From Catenulispora sp. MAP5-51 (lineage in GTDB: Bacteria; Actinomycetota; Actinomycetes; Streptomycetales; Catenulisporaceae): a stretch of 64,000 bases of DNA. Positions 29,631 to 38,350 of this stretch are shown here, piece by piece. Each line of letters starts with the position of its first letter. Position 1 is the stretch's first letter. The notes beneath the pieces are model-generated. The model saw only the letters and a list, made by a program, of their open reading frames with translations. It did not search any database and was not told the DNA's origin. The position numbers and the translations under genes are program-made. Location: the NCBI RefSeq assembly GCF_041261205.1, contig NZ_JBGCCH010000040.1:17230-81229 (forward strand). Reading direction: 5' to 3'.

Positions 29631-30647
29631 ATGCGATACACGACCTTCGGGAACACCGGCCTGCGCGTATCAGAGGCCTTCCTCGGCACGATGGGCTTCG
29701 GCGAGGACTGGGGCTGGGGCGTCTCCGTCGAGGACTGCCGGAAGATCTTCACCGCCTACGCCGCGGCCGGCGGCAACGTCATAGACACCGCGAACCGCTA
29801 CACCGACGGCTCCAGCGAACGCATCGTCGGCGAACTGCTCGGCCAGGAGCGCGACCGCTTCGTCCTGGCCACGAAGTACACCCTGACCATGGACGGCACC
29901 GACCCCAACGCCTCGGGCAACCACCGCAAGAACCTGCGTCGCTCGGTCGAGGACAGCCTGCGCCGCCTGGACACCGACTACCTCGACGTGCTCTGGGTCC
30001 ACATCTGGGATCCGCACACGCCGCTGGAGGAGACCATGCGCGCCCTGGACGACCTCGTGCGCGCCGGAAAGGTCCTCTACATCGGCCTGTCCGACGCCCC
30101 GGCCTGGGTCACCGCCCGCGCCCAGACCATCGCCGAACTACGCGGCTGGACCCCCTTCGCAGGCCTGCAACTCAACTACAGCCTGCTGGAACGCGGCATC
30201 GAGCGCGAACTCCTGCCGATGGCCGAGGCCCTGCACCTGTCGGTCGCGGCCTGGGCACCCCTGGCCCGCGGCGTACTCACCGGCAAGTTCACCCGCGAGG
30301 GCGCCACCACCGGCTCGCGCACCAGCAAAGAGAACCTCTCCGAGCACGACCTGCATGTAGCCGCCGTGCTCGACACCGTCGCCGACGACCTCGGCGTCTC
30401 CTCCTCCCAGGCCGCCGTGGCCTGGACCCGCGCCCGCCACCGCTGGATCCACCCGATCATCGGCGCCCGCACCGTCGAGCAACTGACCGACAGCGTGGCC
30501 GCACTGGACGTGGAACTGCCGGCCGAAGCACTGCAACGCCTGGACGAGGCCTGCTCCTTCGAGCTCGGATTCCCTCAGGACTTCATCGCGACGGCCCGGG
30601 AGTTCGTCTACGGCCCGAGCGTGGAGCGCTTCGAGCCGCGGCGGTGA
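29631..30647 (+). CDS. Aldo/keto reductase
   Basis: A 338-residue NADPH-dependent oxidoreductase of the YajO/voltage-gated-channel-beta-like group. The catalytic tetrad is visible: Asp in NVIDTANRY with Tyr of the same block, Lys in LATKYT and His in LWVHIWDPH. Cofactor-binding segments are GLQLNYSLLERG and HPIIGARTVEQL. It reduces aldehydes or ketones; controlled by the divergent TetR protein it probably answers to a toxic carbonyl or aromatic compound. Confidence 0.9.
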   Translation: MRYTTFGNTGLRVSEAFLGTMGFGEDWGWGVSVEDCRKIFTAYAAAGGNVIDTANRYTDGSSERIVGELLGQERDRFVLATKYTLTMDGTDPNASGNHRKNLRRSVEDSLRRLDTDYLDVLWVHIWDPHTPLEETMRALDDLVRAGKVLYIGLSDAPAWVTARAQTIAELRGWTPFAGLQLNYSLLERGIERELLPMAEALHLSVAAWAPLARGVLTGKFTREGATTGSRTSKENLSEHDLHVAAVLDTVADDLGVSSSQAAVAWTRARHRWIHPIIGARTVEQLTDSVAALDVELPAEALQRLDEACSFELGFPQDFIATAREFVYGPSVERFEPRR

Positions 30648-30701
30648 GGGCTGTGGAGCCGGTCATGTCGAGATACTCGATCAAGGACCTCGATACACAT
30701 A

Positions 30702-30724
30702 CCTGCGGATCACCGACCCGCAGG
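30702..30724. terminator. Short hairpin after the reductase gene
   Basis: CCTGCGG (30702-30708) pairs with CCGCAGG (30718-30724) across a 9-nt loop, in the 159-nt gap between the convergent reductase and acetyltransferase genes. It is a modest candidate terminator; nothing else stands out in the gap. Confidence 0.4.
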
Positions 30725-30806
30725 CCACGCATGAGCGCCGGCCACCGTCCTGGCGGGTTTGGATCGAACCGGCCTTCGCCCAGCCACGCCGACCCGCATA
30801 CGTTCT

Positions 30807-31343
30807 TCAAGTCAGGTCCTTGACGAGCACTTCGAATTCGAGATCGTCGCGACGAGGCTCGCCGAAGCGGATGTCGCCGTAGGGGAACGGCTGCATCCGG
30901 CCGGTCTGGGTGTAGCCGCGCCGGACGTACCAGGCGATCAGGTCGGTGCGCTGGCGGATGACGGTCATCTCCATGGTGGCCAGGCCGAGTTCGTCGTGCG
31001 CCAGGCGTTCGGCGGTGGCCAGGAGGTGCTTGCCCAGGCCGCCGCCCTGGGCGGCGGGGCTGACGGCGAACATGCCGAAGTAGGCGTGGGTGCCGCGGTG
31101 GCGGACCAGGCAGCAGGCGATCAGGGCGTCGCCGTCCTCGGCGAGGATCATCCGGCTGTCCTGGTCGGCCACCGCGGCTGCGACGTCGTCCTCGTCGGTG
31201 CGCCGGCCGTCGAGCAGGTCGGCCTCGGTGGTCCAGCCGGTGCGGCTGGAGTCGCCGCGGTAGGCGGATTCGATCAGGTGGACGATCCGGGGGACGTCGG
31301 CGATCGTCGCTTCGCGGATCTTCGGTTCGTTCACCCGCACCAT
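30807..31343 (-). CDS. GNAT-family N-acetyltransferase
   Basis: A 178-residue acetyl-CoA-dependent acetyltransferase. It starts with KIREATIADVPRIVHLIESAY (strand 1, helix 1). Motif A is YFGMFAVSPAAQGGGLGKHLLATAE, with the QGGGLGK pyrophosphate loop, and motif B is IAWYVRRGYTQTG. Substrate unknown. It starts 6 nt after the MarR stop, so the two form an operon and the regulator probably controls it. Confidence 0.88.
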   Translation of the reverse strand: MVRVNEPKIREATIADVPRIVHLIESAYRGDSSRTGWTTEADLLDGRRTDEDDVAAAVADQDSRMILAEDGDALIACCLVRHRGTHAYFGMFAVSPAAQGGGLGKHLLATAERLAHDELGLATMEMTVIRQRTDLIAWYVRRGYTQTGRMQPFPYGDIRFGEPRRDDLEFEVLVKDLT

Positions 31344-31349
31344 CCTGCC

Positions 31350-31799
31350 CTAGCCGTCTGCGATCTGTTCCATAAGCGCCGCAGCGAGAACCAGCACCTG
31401 ACGCTCGGTCTCGCTGAGCCCGGCGAGCGCCGCGGCGAGCCAGGCGTCGCGTTCGGCGACGTCTCGCTGGAGCTCCTCCACGCCGGCGTCGGTGATCGTG
31501 ATGATCGACTGCCGGCGGTCCCCGGCGTCGGCGGAGCGGACCACCAGGCCGTCCCGCTCCAGTTCGGCGAACACGCGCGTCAGCGACTGCGGCTGTTGCC
31601 GGTCCAGGGCCGCCACCTCGCCCGGTGTGGAGGGTCCGAGGCGCTTCAGGTGACTGAGAACACTGATTTTGTTGGTACTCAGCGCCCCGGCCGAGCGGAC
31701 GGCGCGGACGCGGCGGGCCAAGCGCACGGTTCCCTGACGGATCGCGGTCGCGGCGTCCAGCAAGTCCGGTTGGTCCGGCCGGTCCCGAGCGGTTGTCAT
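31350..31799 (-). CDS. MarR-family regulator
   Basis: A 149-residue regulator with winged helix ~40-110: NKISVLSHLKRLGPSTPGEVAALDRQQPQSLTRVFAELERDGLVVRSADAGDRRQSIITITDAG. The wing DAGDRRQS is typical. The upstream gap to the FUSC gene carries the direct repeat CTATC-acTTA-CTATC near 31809-31822. No RBS is visible before the ATG, which may be leaderless. It is divergent from the FUSC membrane protein and probably controls it together with the acetyltransferase. Confidence 0.87.
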   Translation of the reverse strand: MTTARDRPDQPDLLDAATAIRQGTVRLARRVRAVRSAGALSTNKISVLSHLKRLGPSTPGEVAALDRQQPQSLTRVFAELERDGLVVRSADAGDRRQSIITITDAGVEELQRDVAERDAWLAAALAGLSETERQVLVLAAALMEQIADG

Positions 31800-31878
31800 A
31801 CAACTACGCTATCACTTACTATCTCGATGACGCCAAGCTCGCACCTAGCTCGCCTGCGCAACACCCTCACCTTCGAGG

Positions 31879-31897
31879 TAGTACACATTGAGTACTA
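31879..31897. promoter_or_regulatory. Inverted repeat over the FUSC start codon
   Basis: TAGTACacattgaGTACTA is a 6-bp inverted repeat whose spacer contains the proposed TTG start (31888). Binding here, by MarR or another repressor, or folding in RNA would block initiation. Short arms, so chance is possible. Confidence 0.35.
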
Positions 31898-33327
31898 AAT
31901 TGAGCGCCGCGGCCGTCTCCATGGCGGCGGTCCTGTCGGCGTACGGCTCGGCGATCTGGATCGAGCACCGGGCGCACCAGCACCTGGACATCGTCATCAC
32001 CGCGGTGGCGATGACGATCACGCTGGCCCGCGTCCAGCGCGGCACCGATACCCGGAACCGCCTGATCGGCACAGCGGTTCTGACCGTGTCGGCGGCCGGC
32101 GCCTCCGAAATCAGCTCTCTGCTTCAGCTGCACCCCGTCATCGGGGGCGCCGCCTTCACCGCCGCGATGGCCGGCGCGATCTGGATCCGGCGCTTCGGAG
32201 CGCGCACCGCCACCGCCGGGGCGGTCATGGTCGTCCCGTTCATCACGCTGCTGCTCACGCAAGGCCAGGGCACTCCCCCAAGCAACCTCGACCACGACCT
32301 GTGGTCCGCGCTGATCGCGCTGGTCTCGGCGCTCTGGGTGGCGCTGTACCAGCTGAGCGCCGCCGCGTTGGGCCTGCCCGGACAAGGCCCGCGCCCGCCG
32401 ACGCCGCAACCACGGCCACGGCCCCGAACCGGATCGTCCAGTGCCAGGCGGATACCGCCCAGCACTCGCATGGCCTGCCAGATGGCCGTGGCCCTGGGCA
32501 CCGCCTGCGCCGTCGGCCACGCCGCCTTCCACAGCCACTGGCCGTGGGCCGTGCTCACCGCCTTCATCGTCGGCAGCGGCGCACGCAGCCGGGGTGACGT
32601 CCTGCACAAGGGCGTCCTGCGCGCCGTGGGCGCGGCCGCCGGGACCGTCCTGGCGACGGCGATCGCCGGTACCTTCCCGCCGGCGGACCGCTGGTCGGTC
32701 GTCATCATCTTCGTGGTGCTGGGCATGGCGAGCTGGCTGCGGGAGATCAGCTACGCGTTCTGGGCCGGGAGCGTCACCGCCGTCCTGTCTTTGCTGTACG
32801 GCTACTTCGGGCAGAGCGCGACGGGGCTTTTGACCACCCGGCTGGAGGCGATCCTGGTCGGCGCGGCGCTCGGCATCGCAGCCTCCTGGTTCGTCCTGCC
32901 GATCCGTACCGGGGACGTCCTGAAGCGGCGCATGGGCGAGGCACACGCCGCCCTCAGCGCCTTCCTCAGCGCCCCGACCGGCGACCAGGCCGAGATCCGC
33001 CGCCGCCAGGCCCGCTTCCAGCAAGCCGCCACGCTGCTGGAGCAGATCGCCAAACCGCTGCGCGCGCAACGGAGGCTGACCGGCCGCGCAGCTCGGGCCG
33101 ACGCCATCGACGTCATGCTCAGCTGCGTCGAGCCGGTCAGGACCCTCGCCGAGACGGGACGCTATTCGGTGCGCAGCACCTCCGCGGCCGACGAGCGCGA
33201 GGCACGCACCGATGGCAGGAACGCGCCGAGCGCGGCGATCGCCGCACCGGAGACGGCGAGCGCGGCCACCGTCGGCCAGGCCCACACGTGCAGCAGCGAG
33301 GCGGGCAGGTCGCGGCCGGTGCCGTGA
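31888..33327 (+). CDS. FUSC/YccC-type membrane protein
   Basis: A 479-residue integral membrane protein of the fusaric-acid-resistance-like group: two sets of membrane spans (LDIVITAVAMTITLA, AGAVMVVPFITLLL, then WAVLTAFIVGSGARSRGDVLHKGVLRAVGAAAGTVLATAIAG, WSVVIIFVVLGMASW) split by a Pro/Arg-rich loop. The GDVLHKGVLRAVG block is the family hallmark. It may export aromatic acids. The TTG start follows GAGG by 9 nt. The last ~55 residues (from ~VRSTSAADERE) lie antisense over the FtsX gene and look like read-through, so the natural stop has probably been lost. Confidence 0.8.
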   Translation: MSTKLSAAAVSMAAVLSAYGSAIWIEHRAHQHLDIVITAVAMTITLARVQRGTDTRNRLIGTAVLTVSAAGASEISSLLQLHPVIGGAAFTAAMAGAIWIRRFGARTATAGAVMVVPFITLLLTQGQGTPPSNLDHDLWSALIALVSALWVALYQLSAAALGLPGQGPRPPTPQPRPRPRTGSSSARRIPPSTRMACQMAVALGTACAVGHAAFHSHWPWAVLTAFIVGSGARSRGDVLHKGVLRAVGAAAGTVLATAIAGTFPPADRWSVVIIFVVLGMASWLREISYAFWAGSVTAVLSLLYGYFGQSATGLLTTRLEAILVGAALGIAASWFVLPIRTGDVLKRRMGEAHAALSAFLSAPTGDQAEIRRRQARFQQAATLLEQIAKPLRAQRRLTGRAARADAIDVMLSCVEPVRTLAETGRYSVRSTSAADEREARTDGRNAPSAAIAAPETASAATVGQAHTCSSEAGRSRPVP

Positions 33328-35507
33328 CCGGTGGCCGGGACCACGATCCGGTGGACGACCATCCCCGCCGGCAGCCCGATCAGCCCGCCGAGCAGGCCCA
33401 GCGCGGCCATCGCCGTCACCACCAGCGCGATCACCTGGCGCGGCGTCATCCCGATCGATTTCAGGACCCCGACATCCTTGCGCCGCTCGCGGGTGGTCAT
33501 GACGACCGCGTTGAACACCCCCAGCGCCGAGACGGCGATCAGCATGCCGGTGAGGGTGGAGATCACGCTGATCATCACCTTCTCGGTGGTGTCGATGCCG
33601 TCGTTCAGCGCCGGTTTCAGCGCGGGGTCCAGGCCGGCGGCCTTTGCGGCGTAGTCGTTCGGTTCGGTGCCTTTGGTCAGGCCGATATAGAACGTCATGG
33701 CACGGTGCGTGGAACGCAGGCCCACAAAGCGATTCCAGTCGGTGCTCGTCACGTCCCAACCGCCGGATTCCTCGCCGACGACCTTTTCAGGGACCTGACC
33801 ATCGGCGGAGCCCAGGACGATGGTCTGGCCGAGGGCGAGATGGTGCTGGTGCCAGAACTCTGATCCGACGACGACCTCTCCGGGACCCTCGATCCAGCGT
33901 CCGCGCGCCAGATCGGGGTGCAGCGCCGCGGTGTCGCCGGTCTCGACGTCCATGGCGACGGCGTCGGTACTGCCGGCCAGGTGGGTGCGGAAAGGCGCGT
34001 CGGCTGAGACATGGGCCGTCCCGGGCAACGCTCGCAGGAGGCTGAACAACTCGTCGTCGGTGTGGGCCGGGGCGGCCGGATGCCAGGGCGCGGCCGGATC
34101 GTCCACGGTGGCCGTCACCTGGATCTTGTCCTGGCCGCTCTGCGTCCGGTCGTACTTCACGACCGTCGCCGACAGGCCGATCGCCAGCGTCACGGTCGTC
34201 ACGCCGAGCACCACCGTCGACAGCGTCAGCGCGGTCCGCCCCGGCCGCGAGAACGGCCAGCCCAGCCCGAGGCTCACCGGAGGCGGCAGGCGCGAACCGC
34301 CGAGCGCACGCTGGACCCGCAGACCGCGTCCGGTCTGCGGCACGGCACCCGCGCTGATCACCACGGCGGCCGGCAGGCGGCGGGCCTTCATTGCGGGAAG
34401 GAGGGCTGACACCGCGACCAGGGCCGGCATGCCGAGCAGCACGGCCGGATACACCCACGCCGGAAGGGTTTCACTCCCTCTGAGAACGTCGTTGCCGGAG
34501 ATGCCGTAGAAGGCCTGGCTGACCATCGAGGACCCGGCCGCCGAGCCGACGACGGTGCCGAGCACGCACCCGATCGCGGCCGGGACCATGACCATGAGGA
34601 TGTACACAGCGGTCACCTGGCCCGGCGTGAATCCCAGGGCTTTGAGAATCCCGATGTGCCGATAGCCGGCGACCACGGCGCCGCTGACGACCGTGCCGAC
34701 GATCACGACCGAGACGACGAGACCGAGGATGCTGAAGGCGGTCAGGAACGGCACGTAGGTATTGGGGCCGGTGGCCAGGTGGGCCTTGATGGCGAGGTAG
34801 GAGCTCGTTCCGATCAGCGATCCGGAGGGCATGGTCGCGGCCACGGCCGCCATGTCGGCTCGCAGGGACGCATCCGATCCCGCCTGTCGGAACCGATACA
34901 TCATCTGGGTCTCGGAGGCGCCCAACGCCTGGGCCTCTGCCGGGGTGACCCAGCCGTCGGCGGAATCGCTGACGGACCTGGCGTAGCCGACGACTTTCAG
35001 GTCGACGCCGTCGGCGGTGACGACATGGTGTTCGACGTCGATCAGCCGCACGGTCGTGCGGTCGTCGCCCTGCGGGAGGTTCAGGACGATCTCGCCGGGG
35101 CCGGCAGGCCAGCGTCCCTCGGCCAGCTTCAGCGTGTCGACCGCCGTGTCCGGACGGTCGCGGCCGACGACGGTGAACGTCCCGGCCAGCCCGATCGAAG
35201 GAGTGCCGGTCTCAGTGGGCTGATGCAGGTATGCGACCGGATACGGTCCGGCGGAACCGACCACGCCCGCGGCGTGGGCCGTCTGCGCGATCTGGGCCGC
35301 GCTCGCCTTGGAGTCGGAGTATTCGGCGACGATGTGCGCGCCGTGCGCCGCGGCGTAGACCTTGTCAAAGGGGCCTGATACGGCGGCGAGCAGACCGAGG
35401 GTGACGACCGCCATTCCGGTGGACAGCAGGACCACGACGGCCAGAACGAAAGTCTGGAGCCTGCGGCGCTTGATGGCCGCCGACGCCGCGGTCCACACCG
35501 CGCTCAT
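33162..35507 (-). CDS. ABC transporter permease, FtsX/MacB-type, double-core
   Basis: A 781-residue permease with two FtsX cores. An N-terminal span (LQTFVLAVVVLLSTGMAVVTL) precedes a large extracytoplasmic domain (~55-265), then three spans near 275-400 with YRHIGILKALGFTPGQV. A second span, a second outside domain and three C-terminal spans with TTRERRKDVGVLKSIGMTPRQV follow. Such proteins move lipids, peptides or sense envelope stress rather than import sugars. Start 35507 overlaps the ATPase stop (ATGA). The last 166 nt are overlapped by the convergent FUSC reading frame. Confidence 0.9.
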   Translation of the reverse strand: MSAVWTAASAAIKRRRLQTFVLAVVVLLSTGMAVVTLGLLAAVSGPFDKVYAAAHGAHIVAEYSDSKASAAQIAQTAHAAGVVGSAGPYPVAYLHQPTETGTPSIGLAGTFTVVGRDRPDTAVDTLKLAEGRWPAGPGEIVLNLPQGDDRTTVRLIDVEHHVVTADGVDLKVVGYARSVSDSADGWVTPAEAQALGASETQMMYRFRQAGSDASLRADMAAVAATMPSGSLIGTSSYLAIKAHLATGPNTYVPFLTAFSILGLVVSVVIVGTVVSGAVVAGYRHIGILKALGFTPGQVTAVYILMVMVPAAIGCVLGTVVGSAAGSSMVSQAFYGISGNDVLRGSETLPAWVYPAVLLGMPALVAVSALLPAMKARRLPAAVVISAGAVPQTGRGLRVQRALGGSRLPPPVSLGLGWPFSRPGRTALTLSTVVLGVTTVTLAIGLSATVVKYDRTQSGQDKIQVTATVDDPAAPWHPAAPAHTDDELFSLLRALPGTAHVSADAPFRTHLAGSTDAVAMDVETGDTAALHPDLARGRWIEGPGEVVVGSEFWHQHHLALGQTIVLGSADGQVPEKVVGEESGGWDVTSTDWNRFVGLRSTHRAMTFYIGLTKGTEPNDYAAKAAGLDPALKPALNDGIDTTEKVMISVISTLTGMLIAVSALGVFNAVVMTTRERRKDVGVLKSIGMTPRQVIALVVTAMAALGLLGGLIGLPAGMVVHRIVVPATGHGTGRDLPASLLHVWAWPTVAALAVSGAAIAALGAFLPSVRASRSSAAEVLRTE

Positions 35508-36256
35508 CGGGCGTCCTGCAGAGCCGGCAGGAAACGGTCGCGAGCAATGCGTCCGTCCTCGATCTCGACGACGCGGGACGCACACCGCGCGGCGAGCCGG
35601 GGGTCGTGCGTCACCAGGACGAGGGTCTGCCCGAGCCGGTTCAGGTCGGTCAGCAGGCTCATCACCGCCTCCCCCGAACGGCTGTCCAGCGCGCCGGTCG
35701 GCTCGTCGGCGAGCAGCAGCGCGGGCTTGTTCATCAGGGCCCTGGCAACGGCCACGCGCTGCCGTTCCCCGCCGGACAGGGACGCCGGATGGATGGCCGC
35801 GCGGTCGGCGATGCCGAGCTCGTCCAGCAGCTCGGCGGCGCGTGCCCGGGCCGGCCGGGCGCGCATGCCGGCGAGCCGGCCGGACAGGGCGACGTTGTCC
35901 AGGGCCGGGAGGTCGTCGAGGAGGTTGAAGAACTGGAAGACCATGCCGATCCGGCGGCGGCGGAAGACCGCCAGGCCCTTCTCGGACAGCGCGGTCAGGT
36001 CCTGGCCGCCGACCACGATGCGGCCCGCGGAGGGTCGGTCCAGGCCGGAGACCATGTTCAGCAGGGTCGACTTGCCGGAGCCGGAGGGTCCCATCACCGC
36101 GACCGACTCGCCGGTGCGGATGGTCAGGGTGACGCCGTCCAGGGCGGCGTGGTCGCCGAAGTCCTTGCGGAGGTCGGTCAGGTGGACGACGGGGTCCGGG
36201 TCTACAGCTGTGCTTTCAAAGAGATCTGCGTCTTCGGAGGGTTTCGCATTCGTCAT
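35504..36256 (-). CDS. ABC transporter ATPase (MacB/LolD-like)
   Basis: A 250-residue ATPase: Walker A GPSGSGKST near 54-62, Q-loop VFQFFNLLDDL, signature LSGGERQR, Walker B LLLADEP followed by TGALDSRSG, and the H-loop VLVTHDPRL. It partners the double-FtsX permease downstream. Start taken as ATG 36254-36256, where homology begins; no RBS is seen, so a leaderless message is possible. It is divergent from a two-component system that probably controls the pair. Confidence 0.9.
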   Translation of the reverse strand: MTNAKPSEDADLFESTAVDPDPVVHLTDLRKDFGDHAALDGVTLTIRTGESVAVMGPSGSGKSTLLNMVSGLDRPSAGRIVVGGQDLTALSEKGLAVFRRRRIGMVFQFFNLLDDLPALDNVALSGRLAGMRARPARARAAELLDELGIADRAAIHPASLSGGERQRVAVARALMNKPALLLADEPTGALDSRSGEAVMSLLTDLNRLGQTLVLVTHDPRLAARCASRVVEIEDGRIARDRFLPALQDAR

Positions 36257-36389
36257 GGGACGACAGTGCCGACGGCGCTGGTGCCGGCACATCGGAGCTG
36301 GGCAGGCATCGGGCGCCAGGGGATGCCGTCTCGGGGCGTACGCCCTGGGTCCGATGTGGTGGCGCGGGTGCGTACCTAGGGTTGGCCGC

Positions 36390-37616
36390 ATGTCCGAGAA
36401 CCGGCCGTTCCTCCCGCGGGTGCCGCCGCCGTTGGTGGTGGCGTGTGTCTGGGTCCTGACGACGTCGTACCTGTTGCTGGCGCAGTCGCAGCGGATGCAG
36501 CGGCCGTGGGGGCCCGTGGTGGGGGTGGGGCCGGGGCACCGGTCGTCATGGGCAATGGATGATCGGGAGTGGGTCGTCCTGGCGTTGGCGGGTGTGGTGG
36601 TGGCCTGCGGGTGCCGGTGGCTTGCCCGTAGGCCGTTGGGGGCGATTGCCGCGCTGGTGGTCGGGGCGCTCGCGTTGAACTACGACATCCACTCGGCCGG
36701 TATCGCGCCGGATCAGTACCTTCCCGTGTGTGCCGCGCTCTATTTCGTCGCCGCCGGCGAATCCCAGCGGACTGGGGCTTGTGCGGCGGCGGTCGCGGGC
36801 GCCGGAGTTCTCGGGTACGTGGTGGTGTGCCTTGTCAGGGGCCTGAGGGTGGATACGGCGGTCGAGGCCGTCGTGGTGCTGTGCGTCGCTTTGGCTGCGG
36901 TGGTGGGGGATTCGCGGCGGCGGGAGCGTGCGCATGTCCGGGAGACGCGAGCCCGGGTGGCGTCGCAGGCGGTGGTCGCCGAGCGGCTGCGGATCGCCCG
37001 GGAGCTGCACGACATGGTCGCGCACACGATCGGGGTCGTCGCGTTGCAGGCGGGGGCGGCGAAGCTGGTGGTGCGCAGGCGGCCGGACGATGCGGTGAAG
37101 GCGCTGGGGGTCGTGGAGGACGCGGCGCGGGAGACGCTGGCAGGGCTTCGGCGCATGCTCGGCGCGTTGCACGATGACGGGCCGGGGGCGGATGCGCCGC
37201 CGGAAGGGCTGGACTGCGTTGAGCAGCTGGTGGACAGAGCCCGCGAGGCGGGTGTGCACATCGAGGTCGAGCGGCGCGGGGTCTGTCGGCTGTTGCCGCC
37301 GGAGGTCGATCTGGCTGCTTTTCGGATCGTACAGGAGTCGGTCACGAACGTCTTAAAGCATTCCGGAGCGCGCGGCTGTCGGGTCCGGTTCGAGTACGGG
37401 GAGGCAGACTTGGCGATCGAGGTGGTCGACGACGGCAGGCACGCCGGCTGTGGCACTGATTACGGCACCGGGTACGGTCTGGCCGGGATGCGGGAGCGGG
37501 TCGAGCTACTACGGGGCGAGTTCAGCGCCGGGCCGCGTGCCGGGGGCGGTTTCCTTGTAGCCGCGCGGATTCCGGTTCCGGTTTCGGTTCCGGTTCCGGT
37601 GTCGGGGCGGTCCTGA
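36390..37616 (+). CDS. Sensor histidine kinase, NarL-type
   Basis: A 408-residue kinase with about six membrane spans in residues 10-170, no large outside domain, then HisKA_3 (ERLRIARELHDMVAHTIGVVALQAG) with phospho-acceptor His207, and a HATPase_c domain (FRIVQESVTNVLKHSGA, GYGLAGMRERVELLRGEF). The C-terminus is a Pro-Val repeat (IPVPVSVPVPVSG) from a simple-sequence tract. It overlaps the response-regulator start as TGATG. Membrane-embedded sensing fits antibiotic or envelope stress and the adjacent exporter. Confidence 0.92.
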   Translation: MSENRPFLPRVPPPLVVACVWVLTTSYLLLAQSQRMQRPWGPVVGVGPGHRSSWAMDDREWVVLALAGVVVACGCRWLARRPLGAIAALVVGALALNYDIHSAGIAPDQYLPVCAALYFVAAGESQRTGACAAAVAGAGVLGYVVVCLVRGLRVDTAVEAVVVLCVALAAVVGDSRRRERAHVRETRARVASQAVVAERLRIARELHDMVAHTIGVVALQAGAAKLVVRRRPDDAVKALGVVEDAARETLAGLRRMLGALHDDGPGADAPPEGLDCVEQLVDRAREAGVHIEVERRGVCRLLPPEVDLAAFRIVQESVTNVLKHSGARGCRVRFEYGEADLAIEVVDDGRHAGCGTDYGTGYGLAGMRERVELLRGEFSAGPRAGGGFLVAARIPVPVSVPVPVSGRS

Positions 37617-38350
37617 TGGCGGTCCGCATCCTGCTCGCCGACGACCAGCCCCTGATCCGCTCCGCGCTCGTCATGGCGGCCACGGACCGGCCCGACCTCG
37701 ACGTCGTCGGCGAGGCCGGCACCGGGCTGGAGGCGGTCCGGATGACCCGTACGCTGCGTCCGGACGTGGTGGTCATGGACATCCGCATGCCCGGCATGGA
37801 CGGCATCGAGGCGACCGGTCTGATCACCGCCGGCCCGGACACGGCCCGCGTCATGGTCCGGACCACCTTCGACGACGATGACAACGTCTACAACGCCCTG
37901 CGCGCCGGCGCCTCGGGCTTCCTGGTGAAGGACATGGGCATCGCCGAGATCCTGGCCGGCGTCCAGGTGATCGCGGCCGGCGACGCGCTCATCGCCCCCA
38001 AGGTCACCCGCCGCCTGATCGAGCAGTTCGCCCGCCGCACCCGCACCGAGCCGCCCCCGGCGGACCGGGGCCGGCACCTGGGCGTCACCGGCCGCGAGCT
38101 GGAAACGCTGGCCCTCATCGCCCGCGGCCTGACGAACGCCGAGATCGCCGAGGCGATGGGCATCAGCGGCTCGACGGTCAAGTCCTACGTGACGCGCCTG
38201 CTGGTGAAGCTGGACGCGCGCGACCGGGTGCAGCTGGTGATCGTCGCGTACGAGAACGGGCTGGTCAGCACCGGCGACAGTCCCTACCGCAGCATCGCCG
38301 ACAACAGATCCGTGCCGAGCGCCGTCAGCGCGGACGCGTCAAGCGAGTAG
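37616..38350 (+). CDS. LuxR/NarL-family response regulator
   Basis: A 244-residue regulator. Receiver domain 1-120 has LLADDQPLIRSALVM, phospho-acceptor Asp55 in VVVMDIRMPGMDG, Thr in VMVRTTFDDDD (usually LTTF; here MVRTTF) and Lys in GFLVKDM. The LuxR HTH is at ~160-225 (LGVTGRELETLALIARGLTNAEIAEAMGISGSTVKSYVTRLLVKL). The kinase gene overlaps its start. The family normally ends near YENGLV. Here ~20 more residues run antisense into the convergent ArsR gene, probably a lost stop. Confidence 0.92.
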   Translation: MAVRILLADDQPLIRSALVMAATDRPDLDVVGEAGTGLEAVRMTRTLRPDVVVMDIRMPGMDGIEATGLITAGPDTARVMVRTTFDDDDNVYNALRAGASGFLVKDMGIAEILAGVQVIAAGDALIAPKVTRRLIEQFARRTRTEPPPADRGRHLGVTGRELETLALIARGLTNAEIAEAMGISGSTVKSYVTRLLVKLDARDRVQLVIVAYENGLVSTGDSPYRSIADNRSVPSAVSADASSE

